64,000 nt of DNA from UBA5072 sp041737175. Its GTDB lineage: Bacteria; Bacteroidota; Bacteroidia; Bacteroidales; UBA10428. The position numbers were made by a program, and so were the translations under genes. The first letter of the stretch is position 1; each line of letters opens with the position of its first letter. This document shows positions 18,078-26,333 of the stretch, piece by piece. The stretch lies in NCBI GenBank assembly GCA_041737175.1, contig JBGSSF010000015.1, forward strand, positions 1 through 64,000. Reading direction: 5' to 3'. Under the pieces are notes generated by a model. It had not been told where the DNA came from, did no database searches, and saw only the letters and a list, made by a program, of their open reading frames with translations.

Positions 18078-18085
18078 CAAAAATA
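18078..18085 (-). promoter_or_regulatory. possible -7 box for lysC-like gene
   Basis: TATTTTTG on the minus strand, 17 bases upstream of the ATG at 18060. No TTG is found at the proper distance, so support is partial. The box overlaps the palindrome TTTTTGATCAAAAA (18071-18084), which could be an operator. Confidence 0.4.
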
Positions 18086-18122
18086 GCAATTATTGTTTAA
18101 CCGGTTTAATTAACTATTCAAA

Positions 18123-20579
18123 TCAAGGATTTGGGTGCACTGACATTTTAAATTCTACTATTTTAGAATCCGCCAGATCCATAATTTTATCCTTTACCCG
18201 AACCACAGGCAACTGAATTTCTTTATCAGCAACTATTTCTGCCCGGATTAACTCACCCTTTTCCCATTCCATATTGATTTTATATCCACCTCTTGCTTTA
18301 AGACCTGTTATCTTTCCTGTATTCAATTCCTCAGGCAGGGCAGGCAAAAGATGTATTTCACCTGTGTGCGACTGTACAAGCATCTCGGCAATACATCCCG
18401 GAATTGAAGCAGAACCATCCAGTTGAAAATGGCAATACAATTCACCTTCCTTAAAAAGATCTTTACGCTCCCAGTGATAATCAGAATGCTGATAGGTGAG
18501 GCCGTTTTCAAATCCCTGCTCTGTAAGCATTTCTGTCATTATTTTATTGGCCCGGTTTCCGTCCATTAACCTTGTCCAGCACCACATCCGGTGTGCCCTG
18601 GCCCAATTGCCTCCTGAAGCCAGTTCCTGCATCAAAAAACGTCCGTCTCCCCGCATGTTCAGTGATTTTTTTGCCGCCCTGGCCAGTTCCGGAGTTTTAT
18701 ACGGATTTATTTGTTGTCCCGGACAAACGGCATACAAATGCGCTATATGCCGGTGATGACAGTCCGGATTATCAATATCCTCAAACCACTCCTGAAGCTG
18801 ACCATATTTTCCGATTTTCAACGGTAAAAGATTTTGCCTGACTTTCAGAAGTGAATCTGCGAAATTATTTTCTCCCAGAATTTTGGCAGCGCTTGAAGTA
18901 TTGGTGAATAAATCCCAGAGCATTTCAATATCCTGGTATATTCCCGGTAAACAATATACATATTTATCACTGATGGAATCATGGAAAGCAGGATTCAGAC
19001 CATTCTCAGTCATTAAGGCGCCATGTTCGGCTGAAACTGATGGGGCAGTAATATAATACCCATTATATCTGACAAGGTTTTCAAGCCAGAAAACAGATGC
19101 ATCCCTTAAAAGCGGATAAGCCTGTGTTCGGAGATACCCGGTATCCCCGGTGAATGCAAACTGATCCCATACAACCTGACAATGCCATGCAGCCCCCATC
19201 GGATACATACCCCAGGGATGACCACCAATGGGCGCTGCATGTCCCCAAATATTTCCGGTGGTATGACTGACCCAGCCCCGGGTGCCATAAACAAGCATTG
19301 CGACTTCCCTGCCTGAAACGGACAGGTTATCTATCCAGTCGATGTAGGCCTGCTGACATTCTGCAAGATCAGTGGGACCACATGACCAATAGATCTCCTG
19401 GAGGTTGATATTGCTCTGGTAATTTCCTGCCCAGGGTGCGGCATTAAAGGTATTCCAGACTCCCTGGAGATTCGCCGGCAGGGTATGGGGACGGGACGAA
19501 CTGATGATCATGTACCTGCCAAGATTAAATGCGAGCGTTTTATAACCCGGATCGGTTTTCCCCGATTTCAGTTTTTGAAAACGCTCGTTTGTTGGAAGAT
19601 TTTCTATGCTCTTAAGGCCTTTCACTGAAAAAATAACGCGATCGTATAATGACTTGTAATCCAAAAGATGACGCATTCTTAGGTTTTCATAATTATATTG
19701 AACTGCATTCCGGATGATATCTGTGGTAATTTTCTCAGGATCAGCACCTGTGTAATCCGGGTATTCCATTTCATAATCGGTAGCGACAGTCAGGTAAACC
19801 TCAACTGTATCTGAACCTCTTACAATCAGAGAACTGCCATCCTGTCCCACTGTCCCTCCTTCGTTCCTTATATATATCAACACATTAAAGGGACGATGAT
19901 TTTCATTGATGTAGCCTTTCACCTGGTATGTATTCTCCGATATCTCAATGATTGAAGAATCCTGTAAGATATCCATGCCCAAATTAAACGAGATTTTTCC
20001 CGGACTACTCGCCGAGAATCTCATGGCCAACACCCTGTCAGGGTATGAACAGAAGTACTCTCTTTTGTACTTGGTTTTTCCAATATCATATTGAATCAAA
20101 CCCAATGAATTTTCAATGTCCAGAACTCTCATGTAATTATCCGGAACGGTTTTATGATCCCGGAATTTTATTTTAAGATTGCCAACCGATGTGAAATAGC
20201 CGAAAAGATCTGCTGAACCAAAAAAATGGTTCGTCACCAAACTGTCAGCCATATGGATATTCCCGTTTAATATGGATTGCCTGATTAACGGAAGTGCTTC
20301 CTTAGCTTTCGGATTCACTCCTGCGGCAGTCCAATTACCCTTTGCCGGTCCACCGGTCCAGAAACTCTTTTCAGACAGCGCGAAAGTCTCCTCTTCGATC
20401 CCACCGAAAAAGGAAGCCCCGAAATAACCATTTCCCAAATACAACGCCTGGCTATTCCAATATTGTGCCGGATATCTGTACCAGAGCCGATTGTTGTTAT
20501 CCGGAAGATTTTCGTTTCTTGCACAGGAAATAAAGAAGGAACCAGTTAGGATTATAAAAATGATCGCTTTTTTATTCAT
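18123..20579 (-). CDS. GH95 alpha-L-fucosidase/galactosidase-like lipoprotein
   Basis: 818 residues, normal length for GH95. Lipoprotein signal (FFISC lipobox), then the N-terminal beta-sandwich (LWYRYPAQYWNSQALYLGNG, FWTGGPAKGNW) and the (alpha/alpha)6 barrel. SNINLQEIYW carries the paired asparagines of the active site, and APSVSAEHG carries the likely general-acid glutamate. The usual DGNFG segment near the end is LDGSAS here, a departure from the family. GH95 enzymes remove alpha-1,2-fucose or alpha-galactose from glycans. No SusC/SusD pair, sulfatase or other glycosidase adjoins it, so it is not part of a visible utilisation locus. Confidence 0.9.
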   Translation of the reverse strand: MNKKAIIFIILTGSFFISCARNENLPDNNNRLWYRYPAQYWNSQALYLGNGYFGASFFGGIEEETFALSEKSFWTGGPAKGNWTAAGVNPKAKEALPLIRQSILNGNIHMADSLVTNHFFGSADLFGYFTSVGNLKIKFRDHKTVPDNYMRVLDIENSLGLIQYDIGKTKYKREYFCSYPDRVLAMRFSASSPGKISFNLGMDILQDSSIIEISENTYQVKGYINENHRPFNVLIYIRNEGGTVGQDGSSLIVRGSDTVEVYLTVATDYEMEYPDYTGADPEKITTDIIRNAVQYNYENLRMRHLLDYKSLYDRVIFSVKGLKSIENLPTNERFQKLKSGKTDPGYKTLAFNLGRYMIISSSRPHTLPANLQGVWNTFNAAPWAGNYQSNINLQEIYWSCGPTDLAECQQAYIDWIDNLSVSGREVAMLVYGTRGWVSHTTGNIWGHAAPIGGHPWGMYPMGAAWHCQVVWDQFAFTGDTGYLRTQAYPLLRDASVFWLENLVRYNGYYITAPSVSAEHGALMTENGLNPAFHDSISDKYVYCLPGIYQDIEMLWDLFTNTSSAAKILGENNFADSLLKVRQNLLPLKIGKYGQLQEWFEDIDNPDCHHRHIAHLYAVCPGQQINPYKTPELARAAKKSLNMRGDGRFLMQELASGGNWARAHRMWCWTRLMDGNRANKIMTEMLTEQGFENGLTYQHSDYHWERKDLFKEGELYCHFQLDGSASIPGCIAEMLVQSHTGEIHLLPALPEELNTGKITGLKARGGYKINMEWEKGELIRAEIVADKEIQLPVVRVKDKIMDLADSKIVEFKMSVHPNP

Positions 20580-20613
20580 CGTAGTTATGTATTTATCAGC
20601 TGAGGGACCTCAC

Positions 20614-20638
20614 AGCCTATAGACTACCGCCTACCGCC
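20614..20638. repeat. degenerate heptamer array (CCTACCG type)
   Basis: CCTATAG, ACTACCG, CCTACCG and a partial fourth unit in register. The spacer also contains GTGGGAT-GTGGGAG at 20684-20697. Both belong to the period-7 repeats of this window. Confidence 0.5.
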
Positions 20639-20720
20639 AATTCACTTAACACACTCTTATAAAATTAGTAATTATTTTAGAATGTGGGATGTGGGAGAGC
20701 AGTATTTATTGAAGGGGTGA

Positions 20721-20748
20721 AGGTTATAGGTTGCAGGTTGCAGGTTTT
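20721..20748. repeat. tandem heptamer array (AGGTTGC x4)
   Basis: AGGTTAT, AGGTTGC, AGGTTGC, AGGTTTT in exact 7-base register, between the 5' end of the GH95 gene and the 3' end of the lipoprotein gene at 20798, directly before an octamer array. Confidence 0.75.
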
Positions 20749-20751
20749 TGC

Positions 20752-20791
20752 ACTGCACGACTGCAAAACTGCAAAACTGCAAAACTGCAAA
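20752..20791. repeat. tandem octamer array (ACTGCAAA x5)
   Basis: ACTGCACG followed by four identical ACTGCAAA units in 8-base register, ending 6 bases before the stop codon of the lipoprotein gene on the minus strand. The perfect identity of four units suggests recent slippage. Confidence 0.85.
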
Positions 20792-20797
20792 ACTATT

Positions 20798-21496
20798 TCA
20801 ATTCCTCGTGATCGTCATTTTAATTTTGTTGTAATACAAGGTAGTTATCCCTTCAAATCCCGAATCAGTGCCGATGATAACCCAGAATTCCCCATATTCA
20901 TCGGTTGTTACATCAATAGGATCGGAAATATTGTCGCGCTTGATCAGGGTATAAACCGTTGTGGTATCGCTGACACCGACGTGTCCTATGGCCATCATGT
21001 CCTCTCCAGAGCTGGCCTGGTTGCCTTTGTCGAGATTGATGGCGTAAAAATCATCTTCCCCGAGCAGCCTGGCCGGCTGATCCTGCACGGCTCCCACCTT
21101 CAGGGTTACTCCTTCACCCGGAGGCCCACCGATACCTGCTGCATTGGTGGGTGCATCCGATGCCAGTTCCAGTTCAAAGGTGATGCGGTAGCTTGTTTCA
21201 AACCTCAAACCATCCACCTTGCGCATAATATACATGAACAGATCGTCGGAATGATTATTGCCGCTGATCCTGAAGGCTCCTTCATTGGCATCCAGGGGAG
21301 AAGGAAGTTGTGACCAGCCTGCGCTCAATTCGTAGAATGCTTCCTCACCGGCAGGAAAATCGGTAAAATTCCCGGTCCAGCCTTCCGCATCATAATATAA
21401 ATTGAAGACCACCGTATAGGATTCATTGTCGTCAGAATTGCAGGAAACGATAAACAGTAAAACAAGGGATGATAAAAAGATGCTCTTTGGTTTCAT
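20798..21496 (-). CDS. lipoprotein of unknown function, beta-rich
   Basis: 232 residues from the ATG ending at 21496, which gives a good lipoprotein signal (MKPKSIFLSSLVLLFIVSCNS). An earlier in-frame start would add 31 residues and push the signal inward. The mature part alternates short hydrophobic strands (YTVVFNLYYDAEGW, RFETSYRITFELELAS, FWVIIGTDSGFEGITTLYYNKIKMTI), which suggests a single jelly-roll or immunoglobulin-like sandwich on the cell surface. I recognise no family. It is divergent from mfd, with which it shares a 130-base spacer. Confidence 0.75.
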   Translation of the reverse strand: MKPKSIFLSSLVLLFIVSCNSDDNESYTVVFNLYYDAEGWTGNFTDFPAGEEAFYELSAGWSQLPSPLDANEGAFRISGNNHSDDLFMYIMRKVDGLRFETSYRITFELELASDAPTNAAGIGGPPGEGVTLKVGAVQDQPARLLGEDDFYAINLDKGNQASSGEDMMAIGHVGVSDTTTVYTLIKRDNISDPIDVTTDEYGEFWVIIGTDSGFEGITTLYYNKIKMTITRN

Positions 21497-21596
21497 GATC
21501 ATTGATTTTGTAAGTAACAATCCGTTTCGATGGTTGAAAGATGCCATTTTGAATGAATGGTTGCTTTCTCTTTTACAAAATAACTGCAAATATCCT

Positions 21597-21604
21597 TAAT
21601 TTTG
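21597..21604 (+). promoter_or_regulatory. possible -7 box for mfd
   Basis: TAATTTTG matches TAnnTTTG and lies 22 bases before the GTG start of mfd. No TTG at the expected spacing, so this is a partial match. Confidence 0.4.
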
Positions 21605-21626
21605 TAGCCAATCGAAAAATCTTTGT

Positions 21627-24600
21627 GTGGCTTTAACTGAATTAATCAGCACCTACCGTAATCATCCCTCGTGCAACAAGCTCTTACAGCTGCTCACCGA
21701 GAAAAATAATCAGAAAGTGCAATGTTCCGGGCTTTCCGGATCTTCCGGAAGCCTGGTTGCTGCGGCTTTGATACCGCAATTACCCGGTGTGCACCTCATG
21801 ATTCTTCCGGAAAAGGAAGATGCAGCTTACTTTTACAATGACCTGGTAAACCTGCTGGGAAGTGATCCGGTTCTTTTCTTCCCGTCGTCTTTTAAGAGGT
21901 CAGTACAATTTAACCAGACTGATAATGGCAATGTCATTCTCCGCACGAATGTGCTCAACAGGCTGGGTTCAGGTGAAAAGCATGCAGATGGCAATTTCCT
22001 CATCATTGTCACCTACCCCGAAGGGCTTGCAGAAAAGGTGATCACCCACAAGAAACTTAAAAAGAATACACTTCATCTGGCCCGGGGAGAAAAAATATCC
22101 ATAGGTTTTATGCGGGAGGTGATGGAGGAATATCGTTTTGCCGAGGTTGATTTTGTTTATGAGCCGGGGCAATATGCCATCAGGGGCAGCCTGGTGGATG
22201 TGTTTTCATTCGCCCATCCCGATCCTTACCGTATCGACTTCTTCGGAGATGAAGTGGAATCCATCCGGACCTTTGATATCGACAACCAGCTTTCAAAGGA
22301 ACTCCACGATAGGATCAGCATTCTGCCAAATGTTCAGGAACTCACCCTGGAGGATGTCAGCGAGCCGTTGACTGAATACCTTGATACATCATCGGTCATA
22401 TGGATCAATGACATCCGTTTCACCACCGATAAGCTGAATGAGATATACCTGGATATTTCCCGGCGGGCGACAAAAAAAGATGAAGTAATGCCCCTTACTG
22501 AGAACCAGCTTACTACCGGGCATTACCTGATCAGTAAGCTACCGGAATTCCGAATAGTGGAGCTGGGGTCCCGGAGTTTCTACTCCGGAAGTCAGTCCGT
22601 TTCGTTTAGCACTTCTCCGCAACCGGCGTTCAATAAAAACTTCAACCTGCTCTCCGGGGACCTTCTTGCGCTTACCCAGAGCGGCCACACGAATTATATA
22701 TTGAGTGACAGTGAAAAACAGATTGAACGGCTCACGGCCATTTTCAAGGATATCAACCGAAGTATAAAGTTCCAACCTTTGTTGAAGACCTTACACGAGG
22801 GATTCATCGACCGGGATCTGAAGCTATGTTGTTATACAGACCACCAGATCTTCGAGCGCTATCACAAGTACACGCTCCAGAATTATTTCTCAAACCGGGG
22901 GACGCTTTCACTCAAAGAACTTCAGGGACTGCAACCCGGTGATTACGTAGTGCATATCGATCATGGCATCGGCAAATTCGGGGGGCTCGAAAAAATTGAC
23001 ATCAACGGAAAGGTCCAGGAATCCGTAAGGCTGGTCTACCAGGACAATGATGTGCTGTATGTGAGTATTCATGCGCTTCACCGTATTTCCAAATACAAGG
23101 GAAAGGAAAATGAACCTCCACGGCTTTATAAACTCGGAACAGGAGCCTGGCAAAAGTTGAAGCAGAATACCAGCAGAAAGATCAAGGATATTGCCCGGGA
23201 ACTGATTGATCTCTATGCCCGCCGAAAAATGCAAAAGGGTTTTGCCTTTGCTGCGGATACCTATATGCAGGATGAACTGGAAGCCTCGTTTATTTATGAA
23301 GATACTCCGGACCAGGTTAAGGCGACCAGGGCGATCAAGGAAGACATGGAATCGGAAAATCCGATGGATCGTCTTGTTTGTGGTGATGTGGGCTTCGGAA
23401 AAACCGAAGTGGCTATACGTGCTTCTTTTAAGGCTGTTGCCGACAGCAAGCAGGTGGCCATTCTGGTGCCTACCACCATCCTTGCCCTGCAACATTACAA
23501 TACCTTTCGTGACCGGCTGCAGAATTTCCCCTGTAATATTGAGTACATTAACCGTTTCAAGAAAGGTTCCCAGCAAACCGATATCATTAAACGGCTTGCC
23601 GAGGGTAAGATCGATATCATCATTGGCACACACCGCCTGCTGGGTGCTGATATTCATTTCAAAGACCTGGGATTGCTGATCATTGATGAAGAGCAAAAAT
23701 TCGGCGTTTCGGCCAAGGAAAAGCTGAAAAACCTTAAACTCAACGTTGATAATCTTACCCTTACGGCAACACCCATACCCCGAACGCTGCAATTCTCGCT
23801 CATGGGGGCCCGCGACCTTTCGGTCATTAACACGCCTCCCCCCAACAGGCATCCCATCATCACCGAGTTGCATGCGTTCAACGATGATATTATCCGGGAG
23901 GGCGTCATGTATGAAGTCTCCCGCGGAGGCCAGGTCTTTTTCATTCACAACCGGGTGCAGAACATCCTGGAAGTTGAAACACTGATCCGGAAACTATGCC
24001 CCGGAATTAAAACCTGTGTCGCCCATGGCCAAATGGAAGGACATGAACTGGAACAAGCCATGACCGACTATATCAGGGGAGACTATGATGTGCTGGTGGC
24101 AACGGCCATCATTGAATCGGGACTGGATATTCCCAATGCCAACACCATTTTCATTAACAATGCACATCATTTCGGACTAAGTGATTTGCATCAGTTGCGC
24201 GGACGCGTGGGTAGATCCAATAAAAAGGCGTTCTGTTATCTCCTGTCTCCTCCTCCCACTGTGCTCACACCCGAAGCACGCCGGCGGTTAAAGGCCATTG
24301 AGGAATTATCCGAGCTGGGGAGTGGATTTAATATAGCACTCCATGACCTTGATATCCGTGGCGCCGGTAACATGCTGGGTGGTGAACAAAGCGGCTTTAT
24401 TGCCGATATCGGGTTTGAAACCTATAACCGCATTCTGAACGAGGCCATCAGTGAACTGAAAGAGAATGAGTACAAGGAACTTTTTGCTCCCAAAGAACCG
24501 GCTGAGCAGAATGAAAAGGTTGTGTTTGTTGAGGACTGCCAGATTGATACCGACCTCGAACTGCTCTTTCCGGATGAATACATATCGAATGTTTCTGAAC

Positions 24601-24989
24601 GGATGAGCCTTTACAGGGAGCTTGACCAGATACAGCAGGAAAAGGAGTTGTTGTTGTTTGAATCCGGATTGAAAGACAGGTTCGGACCCCTGCCCCCCGC
24701 CAGCTTCGAATTGCTTGAAGTGGTTCGCTTGCGGTGGCTTGCCAACCGCCTGGGCTTCGAAAAAATGATACTGAAAAACAGCAAAATGATCGGGTATTTT
24801 ATTGCTAATCCGGAATCTGACTTTTACAGGTCAACCACTTTCAACAATATTCTGAAATTTGTCCAAAAACAACCTGCCCGTTTCCGGATGAAAGAAGGCA
24901 ACAACAAGCTTACCCTTACCTGTGAACCCATTACGTCCGTACAGGCAGCCTGTGACCTGCTCCGGTTGCTTTGCCTGGAAAGCCCGTGA
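21627..24989 (+). CDS. mfd: transcription-repair coupling factor
   Basis: 1120 residues. Mfd pushes stalled RNA polymerase off DNA and recruits UvrA. Order of domains: UvrB-like N-terminal part, the polymerase-interacting domain (GDYVVHIDHGIGKFGGLE, near 435), then the RecG-like helicase with Walker A GDVGFGKTEV, DEEQKFGV, TATPIPRTL, and the ATTAIIESGLDIP-like VATAIIESGLDIPNANT and RGRVGRSNKKAF motifs, and a C-terminal TRCF domain. Length is normal. The start is GTG at 21627, the first in-frame start after the candidate promoter box. It is convergent with the efflux operon, with only 15 bases between the stops. Confidence 0.96.
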   Translation: MALTELISTYRNHPSCNKLLQLLTEKNNQKVQCSGLSGSSGSLVAAALIPQLPGVHLMILPEKEDAAYFYNDLVNLLGSDPVLFFPSSFKRSVQFNQTDNGNVILRTNVLNRLGSGEKHADGNFLIIVTYPEGLAEKVITHKKLKKNTLHLARGEKISIGFMREVMEEYRFAEVDFVYEPGQYAIRGSLVDVFSFAHPDPYRIDFFGDEVESIRTFDIDNQLSKELHDRISILPNVQELTLEDVSEPLTEYLDTSSVIWINDIRFTTDKLNEIYLDISRRATKKDEVMPLTENQLTTGHYLISKLPEFRIVELGSRSFYSGSQSVSFSTSPQPAFNKNFNLLSGDLLALTQSGHTNYILSDSEKQIERLTAIFKDINRSIKFQPLLKTLHEGFIDRDLKLCCYTDHQIFERYHKYTLQNYFSNRGTLSLKELQGLQPGDYVVHIDHGIGKFGGLEKIDINGKVQESVRLVYQDNDVLYVSIHALHRISKYKGKENEPPRLYKLGTGAWQKLKQNTSRKIKDIARELIDLYARRKMQKGFAFAADTYMQDELEASFIYEDTPDQVKATRAIKEDMESENPMDRLVCGDVGFGKTEVAIRASFKAVADSKQVAILVPTTILALQHYNTFRDRLQNFPCNIEYINRFKKGSQQTDIIKRLAEGKIDIIIGTHRLLGADIHFKDLGLLIIDEEQKFGVSAKEKLKNLKLNVDNLTLTATPIPRTLQFSLMGARDLSVINTPPPNRHPIITELHAFNDDIIREGVMYEVSRGGQVFFIHNRVQNILEVETLIRKLCPGIKTCVAHGQMEGHELEQAMTDYIRGDYDVLVATAIIESGLDIPNANTIFINNAHHFGLSDLHQLRGRVGRSNKKAFCYLLSPPPTVLTPEARRRLKAIEELSELGSGFNIALHDLDIRGAGNMLGGEQSGFIADIGFETYNRILNEAISELKENEYKELFAPKEPAEQNEKVVFVEDCQIDTDLELLFPDEYISNVSERMSLYRELDQIQQEKELLLFESGLKDRFGPLPPASFELLEVVRLRWLANRLGFEKMILKNSKMIGYFIANPESDFYRSTTFNNILKFVQKQPARFRMKEGNNKLTLTCEPITSVQAACDLLRLLCLESP

Positions 24990-25004
24990 TGTGAAAAAGG
25001 ATCT

Positions 25005-26333
25005 TCAGCTCACAGTAAGATACTCCATCACCCTTCCCGAGATCAGTAACAGGGATATCTCTGCCAGTTTGGTCTGGTATTGAACAGACAGCAGTCGTTC
25101 TTCCGCCTCAAGAAGGCTTTGCTGAACCTCCCTGAGTTCCAATCCTGATAAACTGCCCAGCTTATATCTTTCCAGGGCTATCTCCAGATTTTCCCTGGCA
25201 GTCTCCAGGTTCTGCTCTTCCAGTTTCAACAAAAGCAGGTTATTCTGATAGGCATAGTAGATGGTGATAAGGTCAGCTCGCACCTGCTGATCAACCTGCT
25301 GGTACTGGTATTCCCTGTTTTGAATTTCGATATGGGCATTCGCCTTTTCCCTTTGCTGGTTAAATCCGTCAAATAATTTCACGCCCAGGGTCAGGCCGTA
25401 ATTAAAGCCGTCAACCTGTTGACTTTTAAAGTTACCGGATTCATAATCATTAAAACTGTAATTGTACCCTGTGGATAAATTCAGATAGGGATAGGTCCGC
25501 GATGCAATGATCTTATAATCGTATTCGGAAATTGCCTGATTTTTGCGCGCAATGAGAAGGCCTGTGTTTGATCTCGTGGTTGCAGCCAGAAGTGAGTCAT
25601 ACACGAGGTCTGCATGAATGATGATGGTCGAGTCCCTCAGAATGATATCCTGTCCCAGGTTTTCGGAAGACATCAGCCTGTTGATTCTGACCTGCGAAGC
25701 CCTTAAAACCTCATTTTGCCTGGCATACCTCGAGCTATCGGAGTTGAGGTAAACCATGGATTGCAAAAGCTGAAGCTTGGAGGATGCTCCAAGCAGGTAA
25801 CGTTCCTGGTCAATTCTGACCCGCTCCCTGGATAAGGAAACAGCATAACCGAGGTTATGATAGAGCTGCAATTGCTGTATGTAGAAATAGTATTCGGAGG
25901 TGATGTCAGCCAAAAAATCCTCAATGGCCATCTGGGTGTTCAGCTCACCCACCTGCCTGAGCTCACCGAGCTTTTTATAAGAGGTTTGCGCATAGAAACC
26001 CTGGAACAGCGGCCAGCTTAAAGTTGCGGCAGCGCTTGTTATTGTATTGTGAATGCCGTTGTAGGATGTATCCCCTCCGGCTGAGAAGGTCTGAGTGGTA
26101 TTGTTTATAGTTCCCCCGTACCGGCTGCTCAGATCCACCGAAGGCATAAATCCGGCATTCCCCAGGCTGTAGTTCCTATCAGAAATTTCCTGGCGATTGC
26201 GGGCGATCTGTATGGAGAAATTCCTTTCCAGCCCGGTTGTGATACACCGGTTCAGATCATATATCTCTTGTGAATAAGCGGGTATCAGACCGATAAGGGC
26301 AAGGACAGAAAAGATGATCCTTCTATTTCTCAT
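25005..26333 (-). CDS. TolC-family outer-membrane efflux channel
   Basis: 442 residues with signal peptide (RRIIFSVLALIGLIPAYSQ) and two OEP repeats of long alpha-helices flanking short barrel strands, for example the LNRCITTGLERNFSIQIARN start and the C-terminal LENLEIALERYKLGSLSGLELREVQQS motif. This is the outer-membrane exit duct of a tripartite pump. It is the third gene of an operon ordered fusion protein, inner-membrane pump, channel, and its start overlaps the pump gene by 11 bases. Confidence 0.93.
   Translation of the reverse strand: MRNRRIIFSVLALIGLIPAYSQEIYDLNRCITTGLERNFSIQIARNRQEISDRNYSLGNAGFMPSVDLSSRYGGTINNTTQTFSAGGDTSYNGIHNTITSAAATLSWPLFQGFYAQTSYKKLGELRQVGELNTQMAIEDFLADITSEYYFYIQQLQLYHNLGYAVSLSRERVRIDQERYLLGASSKLQLLQSMVYLNSDSSRYARQNEVLRASQVRINRLMSSENLGQDIILRDSTIIIHADLVYDSLLAATTRSNTGLLIARKNQAISEYDYKIIASRTYPYLNLSTGYNYSFNDYESGNFKSQQVDGFNYGLTLGVKLFDGFNQQREKANAHIEIQNREYQYQQVDQQVRADLITIYYAYQNNLLLLKLEEQNLETARENLEIALERYKLGSLSGLELREVQQSLLEAEERLLSVQYQTKLAEISLLLISGRVMEYLTVS

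Noticed and set aside
20752..20791. Possible small CRISPR array
   Set aside because: Units are 8 bases with no spacers between them and no cas genes are near; a CRISPR repeat is 23 bases or more.
22908..23948. 346-codon open frame on the minus strand inside mfd
   Set aside because: It is antisense to conserved helicase domains; its translation has no recognisable motif and the codon pattern follows mfd.
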